Source: Leptolyngbyaceae cyanobacterium RM1_406_9
Lineage (GTDB): Bacteria > Cyanobacteriota > Cyanobacteriia > Elainellales > Elainellaceae
Length of the DNA: 37,032 bases
Assembly (NCBI GenBank): GCA_012033355.1
Contig: JAAUQZ010000020.1
Span: 1-37,032, forward strand
Reading direction: 5' to 3'
The notes under the pieces were generated by a model. That model made no database searches, was not told the DNA's origin, and saw only the letters and a list, made by a program, of their open reading frames with translations. The position numbers were made by a program, and so were the translations under genes. Below, in pieces: positions 1-9,762 of this stretch; the first letter of the stretch is position 1, and each line of letters starts with the position of its first letter.

Positions 1-1
1 G

Positions 2-499
2 GGTGCGAATCCTTGTGCAGGCGCGAATCCTTGTGCGGGTGCTAACCCTTGTGCGGGTGCTAACCCCTGTGCGGGTGCTGATGCTTCTACGACCGACTCT
101 ACTGCACCTTCTGTTTACTCTGATACCAGTGGTCTAGCTATCCGAGGAACTGACCCAGTTGCTTACTTTACGGAGAATAGACCTGTTCAAGGTAGTAGTC
201 AATTTGAGTATGAGTGGAATGGTGCAACTTGGAGATTTGCCAGTGCCCAAAACCGCACGAGCTTTGCTAATAACCCTGAAGCTTATGCTCCTCAGTATGG
301 TGGCTATTGTGCTAAAGCGGTTAGTGAAGGTAATCTTGCCTCCATTGATCCTAATGCCTGGAGAATTGTGGAGGGTAAGCTCTATCTCAACTACAGCGCA
401 GAAGTGCAGCAGCAATGGTTGCAAGATGTTCCAGGCAACATTGCCAAAGCCGATGCCAACTGGCCTGAGGTGCTAGTCGGAAATGTTGTTCATCAATAG
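2..499 (+). CDS. YHS domain protein with N-terminal NPCAGA repeats (5' partial)
   Basis: The reading frame is open from the left edge and ends with TAG at 497-499; the start lies outside the window. The visible 165 residues begin with about four copies of a six-residue repeat GANPCA, encoded by an imperfect 18-bp tandem repeat (about 1-80). A YHS-type domain follows (about residues 45-165). Visible hallmarks are DPVAYF, then a WNG/WRFAS stretch, NPEAYAPQYGGYCA and the C-terminal WPEVL. YHS domains are small, often metal-associated modules; many cyanobacterial copies are secreted and carry NPC-rich repeats near the N-terminus. The cysteines in the repeats suggest metal binding, which is inference. 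A strong terminator hairpin follows, so the gene appears to be the last of its transcript. The function is not established. Confidence 0.8.
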   Translation, partial: GANPCAGANPCAGANPCAGANPCAGADASTTDSTAPSVYSDTSGLAIRGTDPVAYFTENRPVQGSSQFEYEWNGATWRFASAQNRTSFANNPEAYAPQYGGYCAKAVSEGNLASIDPNAWRIVEGKLYLNYSAEVQQQWLQDVPGNIAKADANWPEVLVGNVVHQ

Positions 500-544
500 A
501 AATAAGAACATAGCCGAATAAAGGCGTTGCTCAATTTAGGTATA

Positions 545-588
545 AATGGGTGTGAGTGTTACGTTCGCGTAGTACTCACACCCATTTT
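545..588 (+). terminator. Rho-independent terminator after the YHS gene
   Basis: The arms are ATGGGTGTGAGT and ACTCACACCCAT, with a second short stem (ACG/CGT) around a TTCG tetraloop. The hairpin is followed by TTTT, starts 45 bp after the YHS stop codon and is followed by no close gene. The A run on the left would also let it work in the opposite direction. Confidence 0.75.
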
Positions 589-624
589 TATGCTTGTAGT
601 TAGACTTACGCATTCTTCTATGGA

Positions 625-646
625 GCAAGGGGCTTAAGCCCCTTGC
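625..646. repeat. 22-bp perfect palindrome
   Basis: This is a perfect palindrome centred on CTTAAG, with GCAAGGGG/CCCCTTGC arms. It lies in the 280-bp gap between the YHS gene and the sensor kinase. It resembles the intergenic palindromes common in filamentous cyanobacteria. No poly-T follows, so a terminator role is doubtful. Confidence 0.5.
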
Positions 647-779
647 TAACGCGGCGTTCGCCTGACTTTCTGTGAAATTAAAGAATTAGAGAGGTGAAAA
701 TAAAGTTTCCCAAGAATTTCAATAACGACCTTAAAATCTAGTTGGTAAGGGCATCAATTCTTGTAGGAAACATTACGTA

Positions 780-3508
780 ATGTTGAGTCATAAGCTGCTG
801 CGGTTGATTCTTCTTGTCACTTTGGGTTTGCAGCTCTTTGTTGTGGGACAGTTGGGCTATTTTTTCGTCGGTAACGAGCCGCAGAACAACGTTATCTTAC
901 TTTGTCTCTCGGCTGGAGGTTTGGCGATCGCCCTTACCTTTCTTCTTCAAATTGATCAGCGCCTCAGACGAGAGACTGAAGGAAAAGCTGACGCGCTAAA
1001 AGAGATTAGTGCGTCCAAACAGGCTGAACAAGAATTACAGCAGCATAAAACTCAAATGCGTGCGTTCTATCAATGGTAGTTATTCAGGGCCTTACGTTTG
1101 AGCAAAGAGTTCAGCGGTTTTTGGAGTTGGGTTGTGAATGTTTCAACTTGGACCTCGGAATTTTTGCTCAAGTTAAAGAGAGTTGCTACACCGTAGTTGC
1201 TGTTCACGGCTCAGACGAATTACGTCCAGGTGCAGTCTTTGACTTGAGCCAAACTTACTGTGCAGTTACCATTCACTCGGCAGAACCCGTCGGGTTTGAA
1301 TTTGCACAAAAGTCAGAATGGGTGACGCATCCCTGCTACCAAGCCTTCCGTCTGGAAGCTTACTTAGGAATGCGAGTTATGGTGAATGGGAAACTATACG
1401 GGACGCTTAATTTTTCCAGCCTGACTCCGCATCCTCGCAAGTTTACTAAAGTCGATCGCGATCTGATTGAGATGATGTCTGAGTGGATTGGTACAACGCT
1501 AGAACGTCATCACTCAGAAGCAGCCCTCCATCAATCACAAGCTCGTTATCGTGCAGTAGTTGAAGACCAGACAGAATTGATCTGCCGCTTCCTGCCCGAT
1601 GGAACGATTCTTTTTGCAAATGAAGCGTATTGTCGCTTTTTTGGGAAAGCAAAAGCAGAATTAATCGGCAAAAGCTATAAGCCAGTAATCTTTGAGGGCG
1701 ATCGCGAAGCGGTCGTTCGGCTTATCGCGTCCATGAGTCTAGAACATCCAGTCGTCATGATTGAGAATCGAGTGCTGGTGAATGGTGAAATTCGCTGGAC
1801 ACAGTGGATAAACCGAATGATTTTTGACCAGCAGGGACACTTTGTTGAGTATCAGTCAGTAGGGCGAGACATCACAGAGCTTAAACAGGCTGAGGAAGTT
1901 TCACGCCAGAACGAGGAGCGCTGGCAACTCGCTATTCAGGGAAATAACGACGGCATTTGGGATCATGACCTTGTAACGAACCGTCGCTTTATCTCTCCGC
2001 GCTGTACAGAAATTTTAGGATACTTCTACGATGAGATTAGCGCATTTGACGCATGGATGAATATAGTTCATCCCGATGATGTTGAGAATATGCGTCAAGC
2101 TTTTCAAAGACACGTTGACCGGGAAACCCCTTTTTACTCCTGTGAGTATCGAATTAAGTGTAAGGATGGTAGCTACAAGTGGCTGCTGACGCGGGGTAAG
2201 GCGCTGTGGAATGAGAAGGGAGAGGCAATTCGGGCGGTGGGTTCGGTTACAGATATTAGCGATCGCAAACGAGCAGAGTCAGAGTTGCAGCAGGCAAAGG
2301 AGGCAGCCGAAGCTGCCAATCGAGCTAAGAGTGCATTTTTGTCCAACATGAGTCACGAGTTACGCACGCCTCTTAATGCAATTTTAGGATTTACTGAGCT
2401 TTTAAGCATGGACCCTGCTACTAGCGAAGATCAGCTAGAACAGCTAGATATCATCCTTCGTAGCGGCGAGCATCTGTTGAAGTTGATTAATGATGTGCTA
2501 GATCTATCTAAGATTGATGCAGGTCGAATTGTGCTGCACGAAAATCAATTCGACCTGTATAAACTGTTGGATGACTTGCAGACTATGTTCAGCAGTCAGG
2601 CATCCAGCAAGCGGCTACAGCTTTACTTTGGCTGTGCCTCAAATGTACCTCAATATATCCGTGCAGATGAAGGTAAACTGCGTCAGGTTTTAATCAATCT
2701 ATTGGGTAACGCGATTAAGTTTACTGAAAAAGGGAGTGTGACTCTGCAAGTTCAGCAGGCAACGCAAGAAACATCTTGCATTTTATATCCCTCAGATCCA
2801 ACTTCTGCTGTTTTGAGTTTTGAGGTTAAAGATACAGGTTTAGGGATTGCTCCTACGGAGATCGGCCAGTTGTTTGAGCCTTTTGTTCAAACGTCAACAG
2901 GACAACAGCAACATCAGGGAACGGGTCTGGGATTAGCAATCAGTAAACGGCTTGTACAGCTAATGGGTGGGCAAATTACAGTCAGCAGCGTACCCAATCA
3001 GGGAACTGTCTTTAAGTTTGAAATTCCGGCTAGCTTGATCAAGCCCCACACTGAATCCACTTTCTCTGTCGCTAAACGAGTGGCTAGTCTAGCACCTGGA
3101 CAACCTGCTTACCGCCTCTTAGTTGTGGAAAATCAACACGATAGCCGAAATTTAGCAGTCAAACTGCTAACTAAAGTAGGTTTTGATGTCTACGAAGCTA
3201 CTAATGGTCAAGAGGCGATCGCCCTCTGGCGAAACTGGAAACCTGACCTGATTTTGATGGATATGCAAATGCCTGTGCTGAGTGGATATGAGGCAACTCA
3301 ACAAATTCGAGTTTTGGAGGCGAACTGCACCGCCTCATCATTTCAACCCACAGTCATTATTGCAATGACTGCCAGCGCATTTGAGGAGCAGCGATCGCAA
3401 ATTTTACAGTCTGGCTGCAATGACACCGTTTACAAGCCCTACAAGGTAGAAGAACTTTACGCCATTATTGCTAAACATTTGAGCGCAAGTTATGTCTACG
3501 TCGAGTAG
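780..3508 (+). CDS. Hybrid sensor histidine kinase (TM-GAF-PAS-PAS-HisKA-HATPase-REC), apparent frameshift
   Basis: Two overlapping frames appear to encode one protein: 780-1079 (99 aa) and 1073-3508 (811 aa). The first has two membrane segments (about residues 7-28 and 36-56) and a coiled linker. The second holds a GAF domain (about 5-150), two PAS domains (about 155-275 and 285-400), a HisKA segment with SHELRTPLN and phospho-acceptor H428, an ATPase domain (NAIKF, DTGLGI, GTGLGLAIS) and a receiver with D730 in LILMDMQMP. The receiver's usual acidic pair reads EN. The first frame ends ...AFYQW and the second starts MVVIQGL. Adding one base at CAATGG gives a continuous FYQMVVIQGL, as in related GAF kinases. 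A single lost base is the simplest explanation; translational coupling of two genes through ATGGTAG is the alternative. The protein should be a membrane-bound phosphorelay sensor. The signal is unknown. Confidence 0.85.
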
Positions 3509-3558
3509 TATCGTGCTGGTTTAAGCTTATGGGTTGGGGTGGAGGTGATGTTCGCAAT

Positions 3559-5772
3559 TTAGGAAGACCTGAGATCTAAAGACTTTTTAAGTTTCTGAAG
3601 TTTGTCGCGATCGCTTCTTAACTCCTTCTGCAACCCCTCATACTCTAGAATACGCTTCCTGATAGGAGCCTGGTTTCTTTCTGTTTCGCTTGTGACGTGA
3701 GCCGTCTGGTGCTTGGCAACTTGAAGAATTTTTTCGACCCGTCCTTCTTCAACTTCTAGCGCTGTGGTCAGATTTTGCACCAGTTTTTCAACCAAACGAT
3801 TTTTAGCGAGAGCTTGATAATAGCTGCGTAGATTATTTCTAATCTTTTCTGCTTCCTTTTCTCGCTCTAAATCTCTATCTTCCTGATATAGACGAGTGAG
3901 AAATCTAAACAGAAAGTAGAGAACTACTAGTAGCACAACAGTTGAGACATAAGGAGAAGCCTTAAATGCATTCACAACGGGTGCCAGAATGTGCTGCATA
4001 ATCTGCCTTCTGCTGGCAACGCCTACCATACTCAGGAAGCTAAACATAAAGATGAATTGCATCCACTGGCTTCTAATTTTTTTCAGCATATAGACCATTG
4101 GGGATGCTTCTCGATATCGACTTTCACTCAGCGGCATTGCAAAAGCTTCTTCAAAAATCGTTTGGTTATCGATGTTCTGCTCCGGTTGAAAAAGTGAGCG
4201 ATTCAAGTCAACCGAAGGCACAGAATGAAGCATTTCATAGGCTTTTTTTAGAAGCTCTCTCAAGCTGTTTTGGGGAGACAAACAGAGTATTTCCCATTCT
4301 TCATCAGCCCACCAGCTTAGCTCAGAGCGACAAAAATTCATCAGAGCCGTATTTGCATCAATTGCTTTTTCCTCGACGGTTTCTGGTTTGAGTAGTTTAC
4401 GCTTAGCTCCCTTAGGTTCAACGACTTCAATCGTAGAAAACCGCAACTGAATATATTTCCGTCCTCGATACTTGACGATATGAGGCTTTAGCTGATCGAC
4501 AAATCGCCGAATTTTATAGGAGATGCTATTTTCGAGATAATCATCTAACAAATCAACTTTCGACTGTTTTAGCTTATCTTTTGCCTGCTTGAAAAATGTT
4601 GCTTTGTCATCCTGAATTTGCCTCAAAATGATGTCAACCTTTTCTTTGATTGGGGTTTGTCCTGGCTGTTTTAGCTTCGCCGCATCACGCTGAGTGCTTC
4701 TCACTAGCTTTTTTTCGTCTAAATCAAGCAATCTTTCAACTAAACCTAGCTGAGCTAAGACTTGAGTAGTCAACCGTTTAGCAAGAACATCCTCAGGTTT
4801 CCGTTTAACCAAAGACTGCAACACTTTGAAGAATTTTTCTTCCTGTTGAATTGCTGCATTGAATTGAGTTGCTGATGTGTCGGACTGGAGATTGCTCAGC
4901 GGTAGCCAGAAAACATCCAGCGGAGAAATTGATTGGAGCCAAGCATTGATAGACTGATGCAGATCGGCGGCTTGAGCAGGCTGATGGAGTGAATCTGATG
5001 AGTCTGCTATGACTAGAAGGTTAGTAAAACGAGCCGTACTAATCTTTTCGAGTAACTGTTGTTCAACTGCCGTAAGAACTGTATGGGGGTTCATCACCCA
5101 ACATAAAACATCACAATCTGTCACCAGGCTATCAACTCGCTCATTGTTAGAATCAACAACGGGTTGATATTCAAAAAATAGCTCTGGACTGGTTGCGGTG
5201 GGCGATGAAGCGCCGAGAGTGATGCGATCGCCCTCCATTAAAACCTGACAGTCCTGTACTTGCTGTTCATTCACATAGGTGCCATTTCTACTCAAGTCGC
5301 AAATTCGCCAACTCGTATGGGTTTGGTGAGAATCAGCTTCACAGGGCTGTATGTCGGCATGATATCCAGAAACCAGTACATACGAGTCAGGAATTAGGAT
5401 CTGACACTCTGGGTGCCGTCCGATCGCTAACTTCTCGGTGGTAAGAGGATAGCGCTGTGACAGAGCATTCGTTTGCAGAACTAAGGCTGCTGTGGGTTCT
5501 GGTTGAGTTAGCTGCACACTCGCTAGCGGTGTAACTTTAAACTGATAAGCTGCCGACAGGTCACAAGTCCTTAAAAGGTTATACAGCGCTGTTGCTGAGT
5601 TTGGATTGTGGCTCACAATTTGCAGCGTTAATTTCCCTGCTTGGAGAGAGAGTACACTTTTTTCTAACGTTTGAGCGATCGCCTCAAAGGTTTTATGCTG
5701 CTGGCTTCTAGCCGCGACAAACTGCTGAATTTCCTGAATATTTTTGACCAGTTTTTCAGATTTAACTGACAT
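3559..5772 (-). CDS. FHA domain membrane protein with C-terminal coiled coil
   Basis: The protein has 737 aa. An FHA domain spans about residues 97-200, with the canonical GR (118-119), SxxH (135-138) and NGT (163-165) residues. FHA domains bind phosphothreonine, so the neighbouring Ser/Thr kinase is the obvious candidate partner. Residues about 215-290 resemble a degenerate GTPase-like fold (VLCWVM, then LLVIADSSD), but I see no P-loop. Two membrane segments lie at about 567-585 and 606-628 and are followed by a charged, coiled C-terminal tail. The start ATG at 5772 is 42 bp after the stop codon of the kinase gene, so the two are probably cotranscribed, kinase first. The FHA call is firm. 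The rest of the protein has no function I recognise. Confidence 0.8.
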   Translation of the reverse strand: MSVKSEKLVKNIQEIQQFVAARSQQHKTFEAIAQTLEKSVLSLQAGKLTLQIVSHNPNSATALYNLLRTCDLSAAYQFKVTPLASVQLTQPEPTAALVLQTNALSQRYPLTTEKLAIGRHPECQILIPDSYVLVSGYHADIQPCEADSHQTHTSWRICDLSRNGTYVNEQQVQDCQVLMEGDRITLGASSPTATSPELFFEYQPVVDSNNERVDSLVTDCDVLCWVMNPHTVLTAVEQQLLEKISTARFTNLLVIADSSDSLHQPAQAADLHQSINAWLQSISPLDVFWLPLSNLQSDTSATQFNAAIQQEEKFFKVLQSLVKRKPEDVLAKRLTTQVLAQLGLVERLLDLDEKKLVRSTQRDAAKLKQPGQTPIKEKVDIILRQIQDDKATFFKQAKDKLKQSKVDLLDDYLENSISYKIRRFVDQLKPHIVKYRGRKYIQLRFSTIEVVEPKGAKRKLLKPETVEEKAIDANTALMNFCRSELSWWADEEWEILCLSPQNSLRELLKKAYEMLHSVPSVDLNRSLFQPEQNIDNQTIFEEAFAMPLSESRYREASPMVYMLKKIRSQWMQFIFMFSFLSMVGVASRRQIMQHILAPVVNAFKASPYVSTVVLLVVLYFLFRFLTRLYQEDRDLEREKEAEKIRNNLRSYYQALAKNRLVEKLVQNLTTALEVEEGRVEKILQVAKHQTAHVTSETERNQAPIRKRILEYEGLQKELRSDRDKLQKLKKSLDLRSS

Positions 5773-5814
5773 AACTCTTGTCCCATGAGTAACTAACAGG
5801 AGTAACTAAATTGA

Positions 5815-8070
5815 TTAAGAACGCGAATCGAGGTGAGACATTTGCCAAAGTTTGATCGTTCTGTCCCAGCTTCCACTGGCTAGCGTTTGCCCATTGGGAC
5901 TAACCGCTACAGAATAAACTTTACTGGTGTGTCCTCTAAAGGTGTGAAGTAACTCACCTGTATATAAGTTCCAGAGCTTTACCGTATTGTCTGCACTGCC
6001 GCTAACTAGCGTTCGGCTATCGGGACTGACGGCGATCGCGTGAACTTCATTGAAATGTCCAGTGAGGGTATTGATTAATTCGCCACTGTGTAAATTCCAA
6101 ACTTTAACGGTGTGGTCTGCACTACCGCTGGCTAGCGTAGCTCCATTAGGGCTGATCGCGACGGCATGAACTTCTGCGGAGTGTCCTTTCAACTGATGCA
6201 GGAGTTCTCCTGTCGGTAAGCTCCAAACCTTTACGGTATTATCTGCGCTGCCGCCAACCAGCAGCCAGCCGTCTGAACTGATATCTAGTGAGGAAATCGG
6301 GGCTGTATGTCCTATGAGATCGTTTAACAGTTCGCCCGTTTGTAAGTTCCAAATTTTAATCGTGTTATCTTCGCTGCTGCTCACTAAGGTTTGTCCATCT
6401 GGACTCATGACGATCGCTGAAATCGTCCAGGTATGAGCTCTTAGCGTGTGCAGCAGTTCTCCAGTTTCAAGATTCCACACTTTAATGGTGTTGCCCATAC
6501 TGCTGCTAGCTAGGAATTGCCCATCGGCACTGGTGGCGATCGCTGGACTTTCTCCCGATCCGTCTGTCAAAGTTTGAATCGGCTGTTCTAAGACAACATC
6601 CCAAACTTTGATGGTTTTGTCTGTACTGGCGCTGGTAAGGGTTTCTCCATCTGCGTTGAAGGCGATCGCCGTAACCATTGAAGAGTGCCCTGTGAGCGTT
6701 GAAATCAATCGTTCATCCCGCTGTTCACTGAACTCAGTAAATTGTGAGTTGCGAGAAGAGTCTGAACCCGCCAGAAACCCAACAAAAATAGTTGTCCCAA
6801 TTAGCATCAGCCCAACTCCAGCAAGTCGAGAGATTATTTTAGGCTTGAGCAAACCCTTAAGGTTACACAATCGCTGATAAATTTTGACTTGCGGTGCTTG
6901 ATCGGGTTCCAATTGGCGAGTGGATGTCAGCAGTTGTTCGGTTTCTCGCTGCCGTCGCTCCGTTTTGGATGTTTCGTCAGATGGAAACAGATCTGGCAAA
7001 GGTCGCGAAAAAGGTTCTGCTTGAGGGAGAGCAGGTTTTACTTGAGTTGGGGTATAGCTAGAAGCTACTGCTGACGGCAATGCAGGAGCAGGGGAAGTAA
7101 TCTTTGGTGTAGACGCAGCATGATCTGGTGCAGCATGACCAAGTTGTTCTAAATTGTGTACGACTTCTGCTGCGGTTTGGTAGCGGTCTTTCCAACTGTA
7201 GCGGGTCATAGTCGTTAGGATGGCTGCTAGTTCAGGGCTAACTTGTGTTTGCTGTGTCCAAAGTACTTCGGTAACACGCAGGTTTTCCTCAAAGTTGCGG
7301 GGGTGAAGCCCTGTCAATGCCTGAATGCAAATCATGCCCAGAGCATAGATATCACTATTGAGGCAGGGTCTACCCCGAATCTGCTCTATGGGGGTGTATC
7401 CTGCACTGTTAATTGCAACCGTCACATTACTTTGTTGAGATACGATATCTCCCGTAGATGATTTCACCAGTGCAGTTTGAACCTGTTTGACTGCGCCAAA
7501 GTCAATCAAGACGAGCCGATTATCGAGTTGGCGACGGATAATGTTTTCTGGCTTAATATCTCGATGAATGATGCCATGATCATGTACGAACGCCAAAATG
7601 CTCAAAACTTCCTTGAGAAGCTGAATGACTTGAGACTCAGACCAGCGATCGCCCTTCTCCTGATCTGGTGTGGCAGATTCAAAAGAAGCATCCCTAGCCA
7701 CCAATTCCAGGCTGAGTGGATGTCCTTCAATAAACTCCTGCACCAAATAGAACTCCCGATCTTTCTCAAAGTGTGCCAGCAGTCGCGGAATCTGGTCATG
7801 ATGTCCCAGCTTTTCTAGCGTTTCTGCTTCGTTGCTAAATAAACGTCTGATATTATTCAAACTATCAAGTTCGGCTGTTGCCAGTGATTTGAGGCGTTTG
7901 ACCACACATTTAGGATGACCAGGACGGCGAGTGTCCTGAGCGATGTAAGTTTCTCCAAAGCCGCCACTGCCAAGTTTGTCAATTACCTGATATCGCCCGT
8001 CTAACAGTTCGTTGAGGGCAGACGGTTGTACTGATGGTAAACCTTTGGAAGTATCAAGACTGGTAGGCAT
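5815..8070 (-). CDS. Serine/threonine protein kinase with C-terminal WD40 propeller
   Basis: The frame opens at a GTG (8091), but the ATG at 8070 (MPTSLDTSK) is about ten bases after GGGGAA and is preferred (751 aa). The kinase domain fills the first third: glycine loop GSGGFG, lysine in VVKR, catalytic HRDIKPEN, IDFGAVKQ and the cyanobacterial-type GYTPIEQIRG activation segment. A Pro-rich linker follows, then one membrane segment (AGVGLMLIGTTIFVGFLAG). Seven WD40 repeats follow, each ending in VW/IW/LW plus N/S and a TGELL-like turn, enough for a complete propeller. The kinase faces the cytoplasm and the propeller would lie on the other side, which is an inference from one membrane segment. 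It pairs with the FHA gene downstream and is divergent from the coiled-coil island. The substrate is unknown. Confidence 0.9.
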   Translation of the reverse strand: MPTSLDTSKGLPSVQPSALNELLDGRYQVIDKLGSGGFGETYIAQDTRRPGHPKCVVKRLKSLATAELDSLNNIRRLFSNEAETLEKLGHHDQIPRLLAHFEKDREFYLVQEFIEGHPLSLELVARDASFESATPDQEKGDRWSESQVIQLLKEVLSILAFVHDHGIIHRDIKPENIIRRQLDNRLVLIDFGAVKQVQTALVKSSTGDIVSQQSNVTVAINSAGYTPIEQIRGRPCLNSDIYALGMICIQALTGLHPRNFEENLRVTEVLWTQQTQVSPELAAILTTMTRYSWKDRYQTAAEVVHNLEQLGHAAPDHAASTPKITSPAPALPSAVASSYTPTQVKPALPQAEPFSRPLPDLFPSDETSKTERRQRETEQLLTSTRQLEPDQAPQVKIYQRLCNLKGLLKPKIISRLAGVGLMLIGTTIFVGFLAGSDSSRNSQFTEFSEQRDERLISTLTGHSSMVTAIAFNADGETLTSASTDKTIKVWDVVLEQPIQTLTDGSGESPAIATSADGQFLASSSMGNTIKVWNLETGELLHTLRAHTWTISAIVMSPDGQTLVSSSEDNTIKIWNLQTGELLNDLIGHTAPISSLDISSDGWLLVGGSADNTVKVWSLPTGELLHQLKGHSAEVHAVAISPNGATLASGSADHTVKVWNLHSGELINTLTGHFNEVHAIAVSPDSRTLVSGSADNTVKLWNLYTGELLHTFRGHTSKVYSVAVSPNGQTLASGSWDRTIKLWQMSHLDSRS

Positions 8071-8162
8071 AAAATAATATTCCCCATACACTTCTCTATT
8101 TACTTCTCGTTTTAGAACACTGTGTTTTATGCAAATCAGACAGTAATTTGCAAAGGCGATTC

Positions 8163-8195
8163 AGATCTGCGACTTCTCAGAGAAGTCGCAGATCT
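8163..8195. repeat. 33-bp palindrome, copy 1 of 2
   Basis: The 15-bp arms, AGATCTGCGACTTCT and its complement, flank a 3-base centre (CAG). The same element occurs at 32680-32712 with one base changed in the centre. It lies in the 290-bp divergent spacer between the kinase gene and the small membrane protein gene. It is probably a dispersed palindromic repeat and not gene-specific. Confidence 0.75.
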
Positions 8196-8383
8196 TAGAC
8201 TCCAACCCTCATAACTCCAATGTGTAGTTTTGTAATGTTTTGCAGAATCCCGGTGTTTCGGTAGCTGAGAAGCTAATAGAAGGTTGGGCAATCACCTTTC
8301 AACATTCCATCCTTCATTTTATAAAACCTGCTTCAGAAGAAGTTAGGGAAATGTTGAGCCAGGAGTTTTGTAGGAGATGAATC

Positions 8384-8671
8384 ATGAAATCTTCTCTCAT
8401 TTTGACCGCAGTAACAGTAGTATTTCTCCAACTCTTTTGGTTAATTCCATTCCTGTCAGGAGTTTGGGGACTCTGGTACGGGTGGCGAATGATATCTGAC
8501 CCAAGCTTTGCTCATACAGAGGCAGATATGTGGCTGCGTTCCCAGGAAATTGCTGAAGTCCCAACAACTCATTGGAATAAGCCACGATTTGTCGATGCAC
8601 TGTGTCATATCACAGTCGGACCCATAGGAGTCGCAATGGGAATGTGGCTATTCCTGCAACAGATCGGTTGA
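8384..8671 (+). CDS. Small membrane protein of unknown function
   Basis: The protein has 95 aa and two hydrophobic segments: residues about 4-33, containing an aromatic WGLWYGWRM turn, and about 72-92 near the C-terminus. Between them is a polar stretch with three tryptophans. The start ATG follows TAGGAGATGA with good spacing, which supports translation. It is the first plus-strand gene after the kinase promoter region and lies 37 bp before the first coiled-coil gene, so it may be the first gene of that transcript. I do not recognise the family. Confidence 0.7.
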   Translation: MKSSLILTAVTVVFLQLFWLIPFLSGVWGLWYGWRMISDPSFAHTEADMWLRSQEIAEVPTTHWNKPRFVDALCHITVGPIGVAMGMWLFLQQIG

Positions 8672-8708
8672 AGTAAGTGATTCGTTTACAGAAATAAAAG
8701 AGGCTGCT

Positions 8709-9596
8709 ATGTCAGACATTACCGACTTAATTGATCAGAATATTGAGAAAATGAGGGAACTTTCGCAGGAGGGCGATCGCGCCCTTGAAGAAGTGAATGA
8801 ACTGGAAGAGTTAATCGACACGCTGAGCGAAAACTTAGCGTCTAAAGAACAGGAAACACTCTCCGGTTTTGAAACCCTCAGTCAACGCCTGGAAACGCTA
8901 GAACAACAGTTGTCAACTGAAATTCAAATGGCAAAAGATAGCCTCAGCCCGATTCAAGAAGCCGCTCAGGGAATTGAAACTCAACTCACTGGATTTGCTG
9001 AAATGATTCGCGGTCAGCTTAGTGAACTGCAAAGCAGCGCTGAGGAAATGATGAGTGAAATCGAAGCGAAGGCGACTGAAATTCAGCAAAATTTAGATAC
9101 GATGACCACTCAGGCAGAGGAATTTGGCTCTGAAGTAGACACGCTGGAAAATGAAGCGGTCGCAGAGATTGACGGCATGAAAGAATCGGTCGTGTCCGTT
9201 CGCAGTGAGTTTACCCAAAGTCAAACCCAACTCACCGATGAGTTTACCGCTTTGATGGAACTGATTGGCGAAAAATTAGAAACCCTGCAAGCAGATTTTG
9301 AGCATTTGATTGAAACCAGTAACACTGAACTAGGTGAACTGGATGTGGCTCTGGAAACGTCTGCCAGTGATGCGTTCACAACTATCCAAGAAAAGTTCAA
9401 TGAGATTGGTGAAGGAATCACTACTTCGGCCCAAGAGTTGGTAGAAGCGGTTGCAGCAGTTGGAGAAGAGGCAGTGACGGATTGTGAAGAAATGAGCGAT
9501 CGCTTTGGCGACATTATCGATAAATGTGGCGATGTAGTTGCCATTATCCAAGAAATGATGCCCACGCTGGAAAACGTTGAAGAAACGTTGGGATAG
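8709..9596 (+). CDS. Acidic coiled-coil protein 1
   Basis: The protein has 295 aa, is almost entirely predicted helix and is rich in Glu, Gln, Ser and Thr, with very few aromatics and few cysteines. Long heptad-like stretches run from about residue 10 to 250 (for example LETLEQQLSTEIQ). There is no signal peptide and no membrane segment, so it should be cytoplasmic or exported by an unconventional route. AGAGG precedes the ATG. It is the first of four similar proteins (8709, 9763, 11806, 13013). Database searches would probably give weak hits to chemoreceptor or SMC coils because of composition; I see no receptor hairpin motif. The function is unknown. Confidence 0.75.
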   Translation: MSDITDLIDQNIEKMRELSQEGDRALEEVNELEELIDTLSENLASKEQETLSGFETLSQRLETLEQQLSTEIQMAKDSLSPIQEAAQGIETQLTGFAEMIRGQLSELQSSAEEMMSEIEAKATEIQQNLDTMTTQAEEFGSEVDTLENEAVAEIDGMKESVVSVRSEFTQSQTQLTDEFTALMELIGEKLETLQADFEHLIETSNTELGELDVALETSASDAFTTIQEKFNEIGEGITTSAQELVEAVAAVGEEAVTDCEEMSDRFGDIIDKCGDVVAIIQEMMPTLENVEETLG

Positions 9597-9614
9597 AAGT
9601 AAGGAGTCCTATCT

Positions 9615-9712
9615 CGTTCCAATGCTCTGCATTGGAATGCCAATGGAGGCTCTGCCTCCTCAAACTAGCGGCAGAGCCGCTTGGCTAGGATTCCCAGGCC
9701 CCGCCTGGGAAC
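9615..9712. repeat. Cluster of four hairpins with TCT/AGA loops (REP family copy A)
   Basis: Four successive short hairpins lie between coiled-coil genes 1 and 2: CCAATGC-TCT-GCATTGG, GGAGGC-TCT-GCCTCC, AGCGGC-AGA-GCCGCT and TTCCCAGGC-CCC-GCCTGGGAA. Related elements occur at 13915-14018 and 26543-26595. They look like a dispersed cyanobacterial repeat of the CGTTCC...GGAACG type, and may also form mRNA structure between the two genes. Confidence 0.7.
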
Positions 9713-9762
9713 CAGATTAACTAGATTGATTGTTCACTTATGCTTAAACGGAGAAACTCATC

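Noticed and set aside
8709-9596. Chemoreceptor (MCP) annotation for the coiled-coil proteins
   Set aside because: They lack membrane helices and the conserved hairpin-tip motif that is clearly present in the gene at 23485; similarity would come from composition only.
9221-9643. A 140-aa open frame on the minus strand of coiled-coil gene 1, and similar antisense frames in genes 2 and 4
   Set aside because: The sense frame has heptad structure, a ribosome site and homologous-looking neighbours. The antisense frames are serine-rich low-complexity translations, as expected opposite Glu/Thr/Gln-rich coding sequence.
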